A stretch of 64,000 nucleotides of DNA, from assembly GCF_000385375.1 (NCBI RefSeq), contig NZ_ARVV01000001.1, forward strand, positions 248,001-312,000, read 5' to 3'. Shown here one piece after another: positions 48,792 to 57,795 of this stretch. This DNA is from Methyloversatilis discipulorum (GTDB lineage Bacteria; Pseudomonadota; Gammaproteobacteria; Burkholderiales; Rhodocyclaceae). The notes below the pieces were generated by a model. The model made no database searches. It was not told the DNA's origin and saw nothing but the letters and a program-made list of their open reading frames with translations. Position 1 is the stretch's first letter. Every line of letters starts with the position of its first letter. Made by a program: the position numbers and the translations under genes.

Positions 48792-49667
48792 ATGCGACTG
48801 GACGACGGACGGGAAAGCGAGAACATCGAGGACAGGCGGGGCGCCCGCGGCGGCCTGCCGGGCGGCGGGCGCAGCATAGGCATAGGCACCATCGTGCTGG
48901 CGCTGGTGGCGATGTATTTCGGCGTCGATCCGTCGGTGGTGCTCAATATGGGCAGTGGCCTGCCGGATGCGCAGCAGCAGGCACCGGTACAGCCGGGGGT
49001 GCAGTCGACCGGGCAGCCGGAACAGGATGGCCTGGCGCGCTTCACCTCGCGCGTGCTGGCCGACACCGAGGACACCTGGGGCGCACTGTTCCGCGCCGGC
49101 GGCGGCGAGTACCGCGAGCCGCGGCTGGTGCTCTACACCGGCGGCACGCAGACCGGCTGTGGCGTGGGACAGGCGGCGATGGGGCCCTTCTACTGTCCGG
49201 CCGACGAACGCGTCTATCTCGATCTGGGTTTTTACGACGACCTGCAGCGCCGCTTCGGCGCGCCCGGCGATTTCGCCCAGGCCTACGTGATCGCGCACGA
49301 AGTCGGGCACCACGTGCAGCACCAGCTGGGCATCGCCGAAAAGGTGCAGCGCGCGAAACAGCGTGCAGGCGAGCGCGAGGCCAACCTGCTGCAGGTCCGG
49401 ATGGAACTGCAGGCCGACTGCTTCGCCGGCATCTGGGCGCACCACGCCAACCGCTCGCGCAGCATCCTGGAGCAGGGCGACGTCGAAGAGGCGCTGCGCG
49501 CCGCCACCGCCATCGGTGACGACACGCTGCAGAAGCAGGCGCAGGGTTACGTGGTGCCGGAAAGCTTCACCCACGGCAGCGCCGAACAGCGCATGCGCTG
49601 GTTCCGCCGCGGACTGGAACAGGGCGAGATGGCGGCCTGCGACACCTTCTCGGCGAAGGTGCTGTGA
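48792..49667 (+). CDS. Neutral zinc metallopeptidase (YpfJ family)
   Basis: 291 residues. Short cytoplasmic N-terminus with an RG-rich stretch, one membrane helix (about 30-48), a Gln/Pro linker and a zincin-like domain with H169-E170-V-G-H173 in VIAHEVGHHVQHQLG; QADCFAGIWAHH is the second conserved block. GCGVGQAAMGPFYCPADERVYLD is typical of the YpfJ/Zn_peptidase group. It should be anchored in the inner membrane with the catalytic domain in the periplasm. Substrates unknown. The start at 48792 follows a G-rich AGGAGGGGGCGAG leader. Confidence 0.9.
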   Translation: MRLDDGRESENIEDRRGARGGLPGGGRSIGIGTIVLALVAMYFGVDPSVVLNMGSGLPDAQQQAPVQPGVQSTGQPEQDGLARFTSRVLADTEDTWGALFRAGGGEYREPRLVLYTGGTQTGCGVGQAAMGPFYCPADERVYLDLGFYDDLQRRFGAPGDFAQAYVIAHEVGHHVQHQLGIAEKVQRAKQRAGEREANLLQVRMELQADCFAGIWAHHANRSRSILEQGDVEEALRAATAIGDDTLQKQAQGYVVPESFTHGSAEQRMRWFRRGLEQGEMAACDTFSAKVL

Positions 49668-49668
49668 G

Positions 49669-49764
49669 AGGGGCTGGGGTAGAGGGGCTAGGGATCAGGG
49701 GCTGGGGACTGGAGGTCAGGAACCCTCGGTGCGCGCCGGACTCCGCCCCTAGCCCCTAGCCCCT
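49669..49764. repeat. Degenerate GGGGCTA heptad arrays in inverted orientation
   Basis: The left part (49669-49707) has several imperfect GGGGCT units on the plus strand; the right part (49746-49764) has two perfect and one partial unit of the same heptad on the minus strand (CCCCTAG read on plus), ending next to the stop of the MDR gene. The two halves could pair. Same unit as the array at 22781-22821 and again between convergent genes. Confidence 0.75.
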
Positions 49765-50774
49765 CAGCCTATCCTCACCACCACCTTGCCGACGTGGGCC
49801 TGGCTCTGCTGGTGTGCGAGTGCTGCGCGCGCTTCTTCGAAACCAAACACGCGGTCGATGACCGGGTGAATCTTGTGCAGCGAAATCACCTTGTTCATGG
49901 ATTCGAACATTTCGCGCGAACCGACGAACACGCCGCGCACGGTCGAGGTGGTGAACAGCAGCGGCAGCGGGTTGATTTCGCCGCCGGTCAGCACGCCGAT
50001 CAGGTGCGCCTGGCCGTTCTGGCCGAGCGAGGCAATCGAGCGCTGCAGCGTGCCCGGGCCACCGACTTCGACCACGTGGTCGACGCCTGCACCACCGGTG
50101 GCATTGCGCACTTCCTGATCCCACTCCGGGTGGCTACGGTAATTGATCAGCGTGGTCGCGCCCAGCGACTTTGCCTTTTCCAGCTTGGCGTCGCTCGACG
50201 AGGTGGCGATCACCTCGGCTCCGGCCGCCTTTGCCAGCTGCAGCGCGAACATCGACACGCCGCCGGTGCCCAGCACCAGCACGCGTTCGCCGGCACGCAG
50301 CGGGGCCGGGCCTTCGAACAGCGCGTTCCACGCGGTCAGCGCGGCGCAGGGCAGCGTCGCCGCCTCCTCGAAGCTCAGGTGCGCCGGTTTGGCGACCAGC
50401 GATTCCTGTGGGAACAGGCGGTACTCGGTGAGTACGCCGGGCGCGGTGCCGCCCAGGGTCTTGCCGAAGTAAGCCGGCTGCAGTCGACCGGATATCCATG
50501 TTTCGAAGAAGGTGCCGATCACGTGGTCGCCGGCGGCAAAGCGGTCGACGCCCGCGCCGATCTCGACCACCTCGCCAGCGCCGTCGGACAGCGGGATCAG
50601 ATCCTTCGAATCGACGCCGGGATACAGGCCCTGCAGGATGAACAGATCGCGATAGTTCAGCGACGCTGCGCGCATCTTGACCAGCACCTGGCCCGGACCG
50701 GGACGCGGGACTTCAGCGTCGATCATCGTCAGGCTGTCTGCATTGCACTGCTCACGATAGGCTTGATAACGCAT
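49764..50774 (-). CDS. Medium-chain dehydrogenase/reductase (quinone oxidoreductase-like)
   Basis: 336 residues. GroES-like N-terminal domain (VLVKMRAASLNYRDLFILQGLYPG, LIPLSDGAGEVVEIGAGVDRFAAGDHV) and a Rossmann domain with VLVLGTGGVSMFALQLAKAAGAEVIATSSSDAKL. The structural-zinc cysteine cluster of alcohol dehydrogenases is absent, pointing to the zinc-independent NADPH:quinone/enoyl reductase side of the family. Substrate unknown. A single gene, divergent from the TIGR03790 gene. Confidence 0.88.
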   Translation of the reverse strand: MRYQAYREQCNADSLTMIDAEVPRPGPGQVLVKMRAASLNYRDLFILQGLYPGVDSKDLIPLSDGAGEVVEIGAGVDRFAAGDHVIGTFFETWISGRLQPAYFGKTLGGTAPGVLTEYRLFPQESLVAKPAHLSFEEAATLPCAALTAWNALFEGPAPLRAGERVLVLGTGGVSMFALQLAKAAGAEVIATSSSDAKLEKAKSLGATTLINYRSHPEWDQEVRNATGGAGVDHVVEVGGPGTLQRSIASLGQNGQAHLIGVLTGGEINPLPLLFTTSTVRGVFVGSREMFESMNKVISLHKIHPVIDRVFGFEEARAALAHQQSQAHVGKVVVRIG

Positions 50775-50918
50775 TCGAGTGAACCTCCGTTGGATAGTGT
50801 CGTGGGCGCAGGGCTGGATCTGCGCCCGGATGGTGCCATGCCCGCGCGCGGACAGGTGTCTCGCAGGCGCTTGCCTATATAGACTGTCGGCCTGATCGAA
50901 ATGCGCTGCGGACGCCAC

Positions 50919-52109
50919 ATGCCGAAACTCACTGTCTATCTTCGCTGCCTGCTGCTGGCCCTGCTGCTTCCGCTCGCCGACGTCGCGCGAGCACTGGGCC
51001 CGGGCGAGCTGGCGGTCATCGTCAATGTGTCCGACCCGGCCAGCGTCGATGCCGGCACCTATTACCGCATCCGCCGCGGCATACCGGAGGCGAACCTGAT
51101 CGAGGTGCGCCTGCCGCACGACCGCGCTGCACTGACACGCGCCGAGTTCGAGGCGCTGCAGGCGGAAGTCGAGCAGAAGCTGCCGTCCGGCATCCAGGCG
51201 TTCGCGCTGGCATGGACCAAGCCATGGCGCGCCGGTTGCATGAGCATCACCTCCGCTTTCGCTTTCGGCTACGACGAACGCTTCTGCTCAGCCAGCTGCG
51301 GACCGACACAGACCAGCCGGATGTTCAATGGCGGCCGCGCCATGAGCGAGGACATGCCGATGCCGAGACCGGCCATGCTGCTGGCCGGCGAAACGGTCGA
51401 GCAGGTACGACAGCTGATCGACCGCGGCATCGCATCGGATTACAGCTATCCGAAGGGCAGCGTCTACCTGGTCCGCACCGAGGATTCCGCGCGCAACGTG
51501 CGCGCCGGCATGTTCGACGAGATCGTGCAGCAGGTGCGCGGCCTGCACTTCGAGACGCCGACCGCCGCCGAGGCGGGCGGGCGGCGCGACGTGATCGGCT
51601 ATTTCACCGGTGCGGTCAGGGTGCCCGCGCTCGATACGCTCACCTTCCTGCCCGGCGCGCCGGCCGACCATCTGACCTCCTTCGGCGGCCAGCTGACCGG
51701 CAACCAGACGCAGATGAGCGCACTGGAGTGGCTGCGTGCCGGCGCCACCGGCAGCTACGGCACCGTGGTCGAGCCGTGCAACCACCTCGGCAAGTTCCCG
51801 CACCCGGGCATCCTGATGACCTTCTACGCCGAGGGCGAAACGCTGATCGAAGCCTACTGGAAGAGCGTAGCCTGGCCCGGCGAAGGCGTGTTCGTCGGCG
51901 AGCCGCTGGCGCGGCCCTTCGGTATGCGCACGACGCGCGACGACAAGGGCTGGTGGCTGGAAAGCCATTCGGCCGCCGGGCGCCGCGCGGTGGTCGAAGT
52001 GGCGCCGAGCGTGGTCGGACCGTATCGCCTGGCCGGCACCGTGCAGATTCCGGCTGGCCACGGCAGGCAGCGGCTGAAGGTGGAGGCGGGGGCGGTCAGG
52101 GTCAGGTAG
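50919..52109 (+). CDS. TIGR03790 family protein (exosortase-associated)
   Basis: 396 residues. Signal peptide about 1-25 ([19 protein letters not shown]), then the family's conserved blocks: [60 protein letters not shown], and [26 protein letters not shown]. The family is described only from species that have an exosortase; its activity is unknown. It fits with the PEP-CTERM protein at 36724-37539. An ATG at 50901 would add six residues. Its 3' end overlaps the convergent fcl gene by 8 bases. Confidence 0.88.
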   Translation: MPKLTVYLRCLLLALLLPLADVARALGPGELAVIVNVSDPASVDAGTYYRIRRGIPEANLIEVRLPHDRAALTRAEFEALQAEVEQKLPSGIQAFALAWTKPWRAGCMSITSAFAFGYDERFCSASCGPTQTSRMFNGGRAMSEDMPMPRPAMLLAGETVEQVRQLIDRGIASDYSYPKGSVYLVRTEDSARNVRAGMFDEIVQQVRGLHFETPTAAEAGGRRDVIGYFTGAVRVPALDTLTFLPGAPADHLTSFGGQLTGNQTQMSALEWLRAGATGSYGTVVEPCNHLGKFPHPGILMTFYAEGETLIEAYWKSVAWPGEGVFVGEPLARPFGMRTTRDDKGWWLESHSAAGRRAVVEVAPSVVGPYRLAGTVQIPAGHGRQRLKVEAGAVRVR

Positions 52110-53082
52110 CTTGGCGGGTGAAATCCCGGTAGGCGTCAGCCAGACCGCTACGCAGGGTGGTCGCGGCTCGCCAGCCCATTCCGTTCAGACGTGACACGTC
52201 CATCAATTTGCGCGGCGTACCATCGGGCTTGCTCGTATCGAACACCAATTCACCGTCGAAACCGACCACCTTGCCGACCAGTCCGGCCAGTTCCTTGATG
52301 GTCACGTCCTCGCCCACACCCACGTTCACCAGCGGCGGCTCGAACCGGCCGCTCACCGACTCGTCGCTGCCCAGCAGGCTCGTGTAGCGATCTTCCGGCA
52401 GGTTCATCAGGAAGACGCAGGCATCCGCCATGTCGTCGCTGTACAGGAACTCGCGCCGTGGCGTGCCGGTGCCCCAGATGGTGACCGTCCGGTCGCCGCG
52501 CTGCTTCGCCTCGTGGAACTTGCGCAGCAGCGCCGGGATGACGTGGCTGTTCTCCGGGTGATAGTTGTCGCCCGGTCCGTACAGATTGGTCGGCATCACC
52601 GCCAGATACTTCGTGCCGTACTGGCGGTTGTAGCTCCAGCACATTTCGATGCCGGCGATCTTGGCCAGCGCGTACGGGCGGTTGGTCGGCTCCAGCGGGC
52701 CTGTCAGCAGGCAGTCCTCGCGCATCGGCTGCGGCGCCATCTTCGGGTAGATGCAGCTCGACCCGAGGAACATCAGCCGCGTCACACCGTGCTTCCACGC
52801 GCTGTGGATCACATTGGCCTGGATCACCAGGTTGTCGCGGATGAACTCTGCCGGGTAGCTGTTGTTGGCGACGATGCCGCCGACCTTGGCAGCGGCGAGA
52901 AACACATACTCGGGCTTGTGTTCGGCGAAGAAGGCGTCGGTCGCGGCCGCGTCGGTCAGATCGAGTTCGGCGTGTGTCCGCTTGAGGATGTGCGTATAGC
53001 CTTTCGCCTCGAGATTGCGGACGATGGCCGAGCCGACCAGACCGCGGTGGCCGGCTACGTAGATGCGCGCGTGCTTGTCCAT
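52102..53082 (-). CDS. fcl: GDP-L-fucose synthase
   Basis: 326 residues, extended SDR. NADP motif GHRGLVGSA at 11-19; [40 protein letters not shown] contains the Ser-Tyr-Lys catalytic set (YALAK); [28 protein letters not shown] is the conserved substrate region. It epimerises and reduces GDP-4-keto-6-deoxymannose to GDP-L-fucose. It lies 16 bases downstream of gmd, which makes its substrate. Confidence 0.96.
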   Translation of the reverse strand: MDKHARIYVAGHRGLVGSAIVRNLEAKGYTHILKRTHAELDLTDAAATDAFFAEHKPEYVFLAAAKVGGIVANNSYPAEFIRDNLVIQANVIHSAWKHGVTRLMFLGSSCIYPKMAPQPMREDCLLTGPLEPTNRPYALAKIAGIEMCWSYNRQYGTKYLAVMPTNLYGPGDNYHPENSHVIPALLRKFHEAKQRGDRTVTIWGTGTPRREFLYSDDMADACVFLMNLPEDRYTSLLGSDESVSGRFEPPLVNVGVGEDVTIKELAGLVGKVVGFDGELVFDTSKPDGTPRKLMDVSRLNGMGWRAATTLRSGLADAYRDFTRQAT

Positions 53083-53098
53083 GGAAGGGTTCGCCCGC

Positions 53099-54214
53099 TT
53101 ACTCGTGATAGTCGTAGGCCTGGAAGCCGGCCATCTTCACCAGCGCGTCGCGCTTGGCGCTGGTGTAGTCGGATTCGACCATCTCCTTCACCAGCTCCTG
53201 CAGCGTGGTCTTCGGCGTCCAGCCCAGCTTCTCACGCGCCTTGGTCGGGTCGCCGAGCAGGGTCTCCACTTCGGTCGGACGGTAGTAACGCGGATCGACC
53301 TTCACGATCACGTCGCCCACTTTCACCTTGGCGCGGTCGCCCGTGATAGCAGCGACGATGCCCACTTCCTTCTCACCCTCGCCCTCGAAACGCACCGTGA
53401 TGCCCAGCTCCGCAGCGGCAAACTCGACAAACTGGCGCACGCTGTACTGCACGCCGGTGGCGATCACGAAGTCTTCGGCGTGGTCCTGCTGCAGCATCAG
53501 CCACTGCATTTCGACGTAGTCGCGGGCGTGGCCCCAGTCGCGCAGCGCGCTCATATTGCCCAGATACAGGCAGTCCTGCAGGCCGAGGGCGATGCGTGCG
53601 ATGGCGCGCGTGATCTTGCGCGTGACGAAGGTTTCGCCGCGCACCGGCGACTCGTGGTTGAACAGCACGCCGTTGCAGGCGTACATGCCGTAAGCCTCGC
53701 GGTAGTTGACGGTGATCCAGTAGGCGTAAAGCTTGGCCACCGCATACGGGCTGCGCGGGTAGAAGGGCGTGGTTTCCTTCTGCGGGATTTCCTGCACCAG
53801 ACCGTACAGCTCGGAAGTCGAGGCCTGGTAGAAACGGGTCTTCTTTTCCAGACCGAGGATGCGGATGGCTTCAAGTATGCGCAGCGCGCCGATGCCGTCG
53901 GCGTTGGCCGTGTATTCCGGCTCTTCGAAACTCACTGCCACGTGCGACTGGGCGGCCAGGTTGTAGATTTCGTCCGGCTGCACCTTCTGGATGATGCGCA
54001 CCAGCGAGGTCGAATCGGTCAGGTCGCCGTAGTGCAGGATGAACTTGCGGTTGTCGACGTGCGGATCTTCGTACAGGTGATCTATCCGGTCGGTGTTGAA
54101 CAGCGACGAGCGGCGCTTGATGCCGTGGACCTCGTAGCCCTTCTTCAGCAGGAATTCGGCGAGGTAGGCGCCGTCCTGGCCGGTAACGCCGGTGATGAGT
54201 GCGATCTTGGGCAT
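53099..54214 (-). CDS. gmd: GDP-mannose 4,6-dehydratase
   Basis: 371 residues. [40 protein letters not shown] at the N-terminus, [53 protein letters not shown] in the catalytic part and GRIP-like [27 protein letters not shown] near the end are diagnostic. First step of GDP-fucose (and GDP-rhamnose/perosamine) synthesis. ATG 54214 chosen because the family starts at MPKIALITG; a longer reading to 54256 adds unrelated residues. Confidence 0.96.
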   Translation of the reverse strand: MPKIALITGVTGQDGAYLAEFLLKKGYEVHGIKRRSSLFNTDRIDHLYEDPHVDNRKFILHYGDLTDSTSLVRIIQKVQPDEIYNLAAQSHVAVSFEEPEYTANADGIGALRILEAIRILGLEKKTRFYQASTSELYGLVQEIPQKETTPFYPRSPYAVAKLYAYWITVNYREAYGMYACNGVLFNHESPVRGETFVTRKITRAIARIALGLQDCLYLGNMSALRDWGHARDYVEMQWLMLQQDHAEDFVIATGVQYSVRQFVEFAAAELGITVRFEGEGEKEVGIVAAITGDRAKVKVGDVIVKVDPRYYRPTEVETLLGDPTKAREKLGWTPKTTLQELVKEMVESDYTSAKRDALVKMAGFQAYDYHE

Positions 54215-54261
54215 GATTCTCTGGGGGCCGGAAGTCAGGGGCGAATTATCGCCCATCTATG

Positions 54262-55527
54262 TCAATCGCTCCCGCTTGAGGGAAGCAGCGCTTCCAGCGC
54301 CTGCAGCGTGCGCATGGTTGCGCCCCGGTGCGCGCGGGCGAATGTGTGTGCAGCGGTCGCCATGCGCTGCCGCCCCTCGGGGTCGTCCAGCAATGCGCGA
54401 GCGATGGCTGCGGCATTCGCCTCGTCGGTCGCTCTGATCGCGGCACCCGCGTCTATGGCGTCAAGAGTCGCCGTCGCAAAATTGAACGTGTGCGGCCCGA
54501 TAACGACCGGGCAACCCACGGCGCATGCTTCGATCAGGTTCTGTCCGCCCAGAGGTTGCCAACTCCCGCCGATGAGTGCGAGGTCGGCAAGCGCATACCA
54601 GGCGAACATTTCACCCATCGCGTCACCCAGCCATACGCGGGTGCTCGTGTCCGGGGCCGCGCCGGTACTGCGTCGACATAGCGTCAGGCCGCGAGAGAGG
54701 ATGCCGTCGGCGACCTCGTCGAAGCGCTGCGGGTGGCGTGGGACCAGAGCGATCAGAACGTCGGACGGAAGCTCCGGCAGCAGGGCGTCCAGCAGCGGTG
54801 CTTCCTCGTCCTCGCGGGTGCTTGCGAGCAGCAGTACCCGGCGCGGGCCCAGGCCCGCGCGCCAACCTCTGCCGAGGTCGAGTTGGCTGGCCGGCGGTTC
54901 GATGTCGAACTTCAGATTGCCGGCGACAGTAACTCGCGGTGCGCCAAGCGCGGACAGCCGCGCCGCGTCCTCGGTGGTTTGCGCGACAAGTGCGGAGAAA
55001 TCGCGCAGCACCGCCCGCACGAAACCGCCCAGCCGTGCGTAACGTGCGGCCGAGCGCGCCGACATTCGAGCGTTTGCCAGCGCAACCGGCACGCTGGCGC
55101 GGCGGCATTCGTGCACCAGATTCGGCCAGATCTCGGTTTCCATCACGATGCCCAGGGCGGGTCGCCAGCGGCGCAGGAAGGCGCGCTGTGCCCAGGGGAG
55201 ATCCCATGGTAGCCACGCGAACTCGGCGAAGTCGCCGTACAGCGCGCGAGCCGTGGCTCGGCCGGTGGCTGTCATCTGCGTGATCAGGATCCGATGTTCC
55301 GGATAACGGGCACGGAGGGCCGTCAGCAGTGGCGCCGCCGCACGGGTTTCTCCGACTGATACGGCATGCAGCCATAAGGTCGGACGCGAAGGCGGACGAG
55401 GGCCCAAGCCCAGGCGCCCGCGGATGTCCTCCAGGTAGCCCGGTTCGCGTCGGCCGCGCAGCCGCGTGCGCAGCAGCGCGAAGGGCAGACCGAGCAGCCA
55501 GATCAGGGTGTAGAGGGCACGCATCAT
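54262..55527 (-). CDS. waaA: 3-deoxy-D-manno-octulosonic acid (Kdo) transferase WaaA
   Basis: 421 residues, GT-B glycosyltransferase (GT30). One N-terminal hydrophobic helix (about 4-20) anchors it to the inner membrane; the catalytic base is Glu60 in AVSVGETRAA; METEIWPNL and GGSWQPLGGQNLIEACAVGCPVVIGPHTFNFA are further signature blocks. It adds Kdo to lipid IVA. Two adjacent ATG codons (55527 and 55524) are equally possible starts. Divergent from the EPS regulator gene. Confidence 0.95.
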   Translation of the reverse strand: MMRALYTLIWLLGLPFALLRTRLRGRREPGYLEDIRGRLGLGPRPPSRPTLWLHAVSVGETRAAAPLLTALRARYPEHRILITQMTATGRATARALYGDFAEFAWLPWDLPWAQRAFLRRWRPALGIVMETEIWPNLVHECRRASVPVALANARMSARSAARYARLGGFVRAVLRDFSALVAQTTEDAARLSALGAPRVTVAGNLKFDIEPPASQLDLGRGWRAGLGPRRVLLLASTREDEEAPLLDALLPELPSDVLIALVPRHPQRFDEVADGILSRGLTLCRRSTGAAPDTSTRVWLGDAMGEMFAWYALADLALIGGSWQPLGGQNLIEACAVGCPVVIGPHTFNFATATLDAIDAGAAIRATDEANAAAIARALLDDPEGRQRMATAAHTFARAHRGATMRTLQALEALLPSSGSD

Positions 55528-55562
55528 GAAGGCGCGAGCATAGCAGCCGGATGTCGGCAGAA

Positions 55563-55591
55563 TTGACAGTGAAGGCGGCTACGTGTGTAAT
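55563..55591 (+). promoter_or_regulatory. Near-consensus sigma-70 promoter of the EPS/pse operon
   Basis: TTGACA (55563-55568, perfect -35), 17-base spacer, TGTAAT (55586-55591, 5 of 6 to TATAAT). Predicted start near 55598, only about 20 bases before the regulator's ATG. The best-matching promoter I found in the window. Confidence 0.7.
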
Positions 55592-55595
55592 TCGC

Positions 55596-55614
55596 GCGTT
55601 CAATCAATGAACGC
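55596..55614. promoter_or_regulatory. Operator-like inverted repeat over the transcription start
   Basis: GCGTTCA-ATCAA-TGAACGC, a perfect 7-bp inverted repeat with a 5-base centre, immediately after the -10 box and ending 4 bases before the regulator's start codon. Its length and symmetry suit a MarR-type dimer, so autorepression by the encoded regulator is likely (inference). Confidence 0.6.
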
Positions 55615-55617
55615 ACG

Positions 55618-55983
55618 ATGCTCGACGAACAGACCCGATACCGCCTGCTGAAATTGCTGGAAGCGAAGCCCGAACTGTCGCAACGACAGCTCGCGCAGGC
55701 GCTGGGTGTGAGCGTCGGTAAGGTCAATTTCTGCTTGAACGCGCTGATCGAGCGTGGCCTGGTCAAGGCACGCAACTTCCGCAACAGCCGCAACAAGCTC
55801 GCCTACATGTATTTCCTGACACCTGCCGGCTTCGAGGAGAAGGCGCGGGTGTCGCTGCGCTACCTCAAGCAGAAACTGCAGGAGTACGAAACGCTGCGAT
55901 CCGAAATCGAGGAGCTACAGGTCGAGGCCCGCCGCATGAGCGCGCAGGTGGGCGAGATTCCGTCGGAAGAGAGTCGGCAATGA
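55618..55983 (+). CDS. MarR family EPS-associated transcriptional regulator
   Basis: 121 residues. A winged-helix core (about 5-75): RYRLLKLLEAKPELSQRQLAQALGVSVGKVNFCLNALIERGLVKARNFRNSRNKLAYMYFLTPAG, then a coiled-coil tail (about 78-112). This is the short MarR-type protein found specifically in exopolysaccharide/LPS clusters (TIGR04176-like). It opens the operon, overlapping the ABC gene by ATGA, and has a probable operator over its own start site. Confidence 0.9.
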   Translation: MLDEQTRYRLLKLLEAKPELSQRQLAQALGVSVGKVNFCLNALIERGLVKARNFRNSRNKLAYMYFLTPAGFEEKARVSLRYLKQKLQEYETLRSEIEELQVEARRMSAQVGEIPSEESRQ

Positions 55984-57791
55984 GCAGCGCCGCGTCCCGG
56001 TTTGCGTTGGCGCGAAAGCTGTTCGCGGTGCTCGACCCCGACCAGCGACGGTCGGCGGGAGGCCTGTTCCTGCTCATGCTCGTCGGCATGGCTTTCGAAA
56101 CACTGGGCGTCGGGCTGGTGGTGCCGGCGATGGCGGTGTTGATGCAGGATGATCCAGCCTCCCGCAGCCCTCATGTGGCCAGCGTGCTCCGGCTGCTCGG
56201 CGAACCGCCGCAGGCGGTGCTGGTGGCCTGGGCGGTATCGGCGCTCGCGCTGGTCTATCTGGTCAAGAACGCCTTCCTCGCCTTTCTCGCTTGGCGCCAG
56301 TCTGCCTTTGCGTTCGCAGCACAGGCGCGGGTGGCACACAAGCTGTTTGCCCGCTATCTGGCCGAACCCTACATTTTTCATGTGCAGCACAACTCGGCGC
56401 AGTTGATCCGCAACGTCACTACAGAAGCGACGCTGTTCGGCAGTCATGCACTGCTGCCGGGGATGCTGCTGGTTGCCGAAGCGTGCGTGCTGGTCGGTAT
56501 TGGCACCCTGTTGCTACTGTTTGAGCCGGTGGGCGCGCTCGTCGTCGGCGGGGTGGTCGGCGGTTCGGCCTGGGCGTTCAACCGTTTCACCCGCTCGCGC
56601 GTGGCGCGCTGGGGGCGACTGCGCCAGCACCATGAAGGGCTCAAGCTGCAGCAGATCCAGCAGGGGTTGGGCGGGGTGAAGGATGTACGCGTATTCGGGC
56701 GCGAGGCTGCCTTTCTCGCCGCATTCGATCAACACAATGACGCGGTCGCCAAGGTGGGCGGACGGCAGTCCGGGCTGCAGCAGATGCCGCGTCTATGGTT
56801 GGAGCTGTTGGCGGTCGGCGGCCTGGCTCTGCTGGTTCTCAGTATGGTCTGGCGCGAGCGCGCACTGGCAGATGTCGTGCCGGTCGTTGGTCTGTTCGCG
56901 GCGGCTGCCTTCAGACTGATGCCTTCGATGAACCGGGTACTGACCGCGCTACACGGCCTGCGGTATGGCCTGCCGGTAATCGACATGCTGCATGCCGAAC
57001 TCACCCGACCGCAGGGTGTGGAGGACGCAGGCATCGCCTCTGCCGCCCGCGCTCCGTTCAATCGCGGCATTCGCATAGATGCGCTGAGCTATCGCTATCC
57101 GGGAGCCTTGACCCCAGCGCTCGACCGGCTGTCGCTGGACATCCATGCTGGCGAAACACTGGGCATCGTCGGCAGCAGCGGTTCCGGCAAGAGCACGCTG
57201 GTGGATCTGCTGCTTGGCCTGCTCAATCCGGATGTGGGGCGTATCGAGGCAGATGGCCGCGACATCCGCGATGACTTGCGCGGCTGGCGAAGCCAGATCG
57301 GGTATGTTCCCCAATCCATCTACCTCACAGACGACTCGCTGCGTCGAAACGTGGCTTTCGGCGTTCCGGACGCGCAGATCGACGATGCCGCGGTGGCTCG
57401 CGCGTTGGCCTTCGCCCAGCTCGACGCCTTCGTCGCGACTCAGCCCGAAGGTGTCCACACCTTCGTCGGCGAGCGCGGCGTGCGTCTGTCAGGCGGCCAG
57501 CGTCAGCGCATTGGCATCGCCCGTGCGCTATACCACGATCCCCCCATCCTGGTGCTGGACGAAGCTACCAGTGCGCTCGACGTGGCGACCGAAGCCGAAG
57601 TGATGAAGGCGGTCGACGCGTTGCAGGGACGCAAGACCATTGTCATCGTGGCTCACAGGCTCAGTACTGTGGAACGGTGCGACCGGCTGTGCCACCTGGA
57701 ATCGGGCCGGGTGGTGCAGATCGGTTCGCCGGCCGAAGTGCTCGATCAACTTGTCAGGACGGCGGAAGCCGCCGTCCCTTCCATGGAATGA
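55980..57791 (+). CDS. ABC exporter, PglK-like glycolipid flippase
   Basis: 603 residues, a fused half-transporter. Six membrane helices occupy about 25-335; the nucleotide-binding domain about 365-590 has Walker A GSSGSGKST at 398-406, Q-loop YVPQSIYL, signature LSGGQRQR and Walker B ILVLDEATSALD. The arrangement and its place among sugar genes resemble PglK/MsbA-type exporters that flip lipid-linked glycans across the inner membrane. Substrate inferred from context. pseB follows 4 bases later. Confidence 0.88.
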   Translation: MSSAASRFALARKLFAVLDPDQRRSAGGLFLLMLVGMAFETLGVGLVVPAMAVLMQDDPASRSPHVASVLRLLGEPPQAVLVAWAVSALALVYLVKNAFLAFLAWRQSAFAFAAQARVAHKLFARYLAEPYIFHVQHNSAQLIRNVTTEATLFGSHALLPGMLLVAEACVLVGIGTLLLLFEPVGALVVGGVVGGSAWAFNRFTRSRVARWGRLRQHHEGLKLQQIQQGLGGVKDVRVFGREAAFLAAFDQHNDAVAKVGGRQSGLQQMPRLWLELLAVGGLALLVLSMVWRERALADVVPVVGLFAAAAFRLMPSMNRVLTALHGLRYGLPVIDMLHAELTRPQGVEDAGIASAARAPFNRGIRIDALSYRYPGALTPALDRLSLDIHAGETLGIVGSSGSGKSTLVDLLLGLLNPDVGRIEADGRDIRDDLRGWRSQIGYVPQSIYLTDDSLRRNVAFGVPDAQIDDAAVARALAFAQLDAFVATQPEGVHTFVGERGVRLSGGQRQRIGIARALYHDPPILVLDEATSALDVATEAEVMKAVDALQGRKTIVIVAHRLSTVERCDRLCHLESGRVVQIGSPAEVLDQLVRTAEAAVPSME

Positions 57792-57795
57792 ACCC

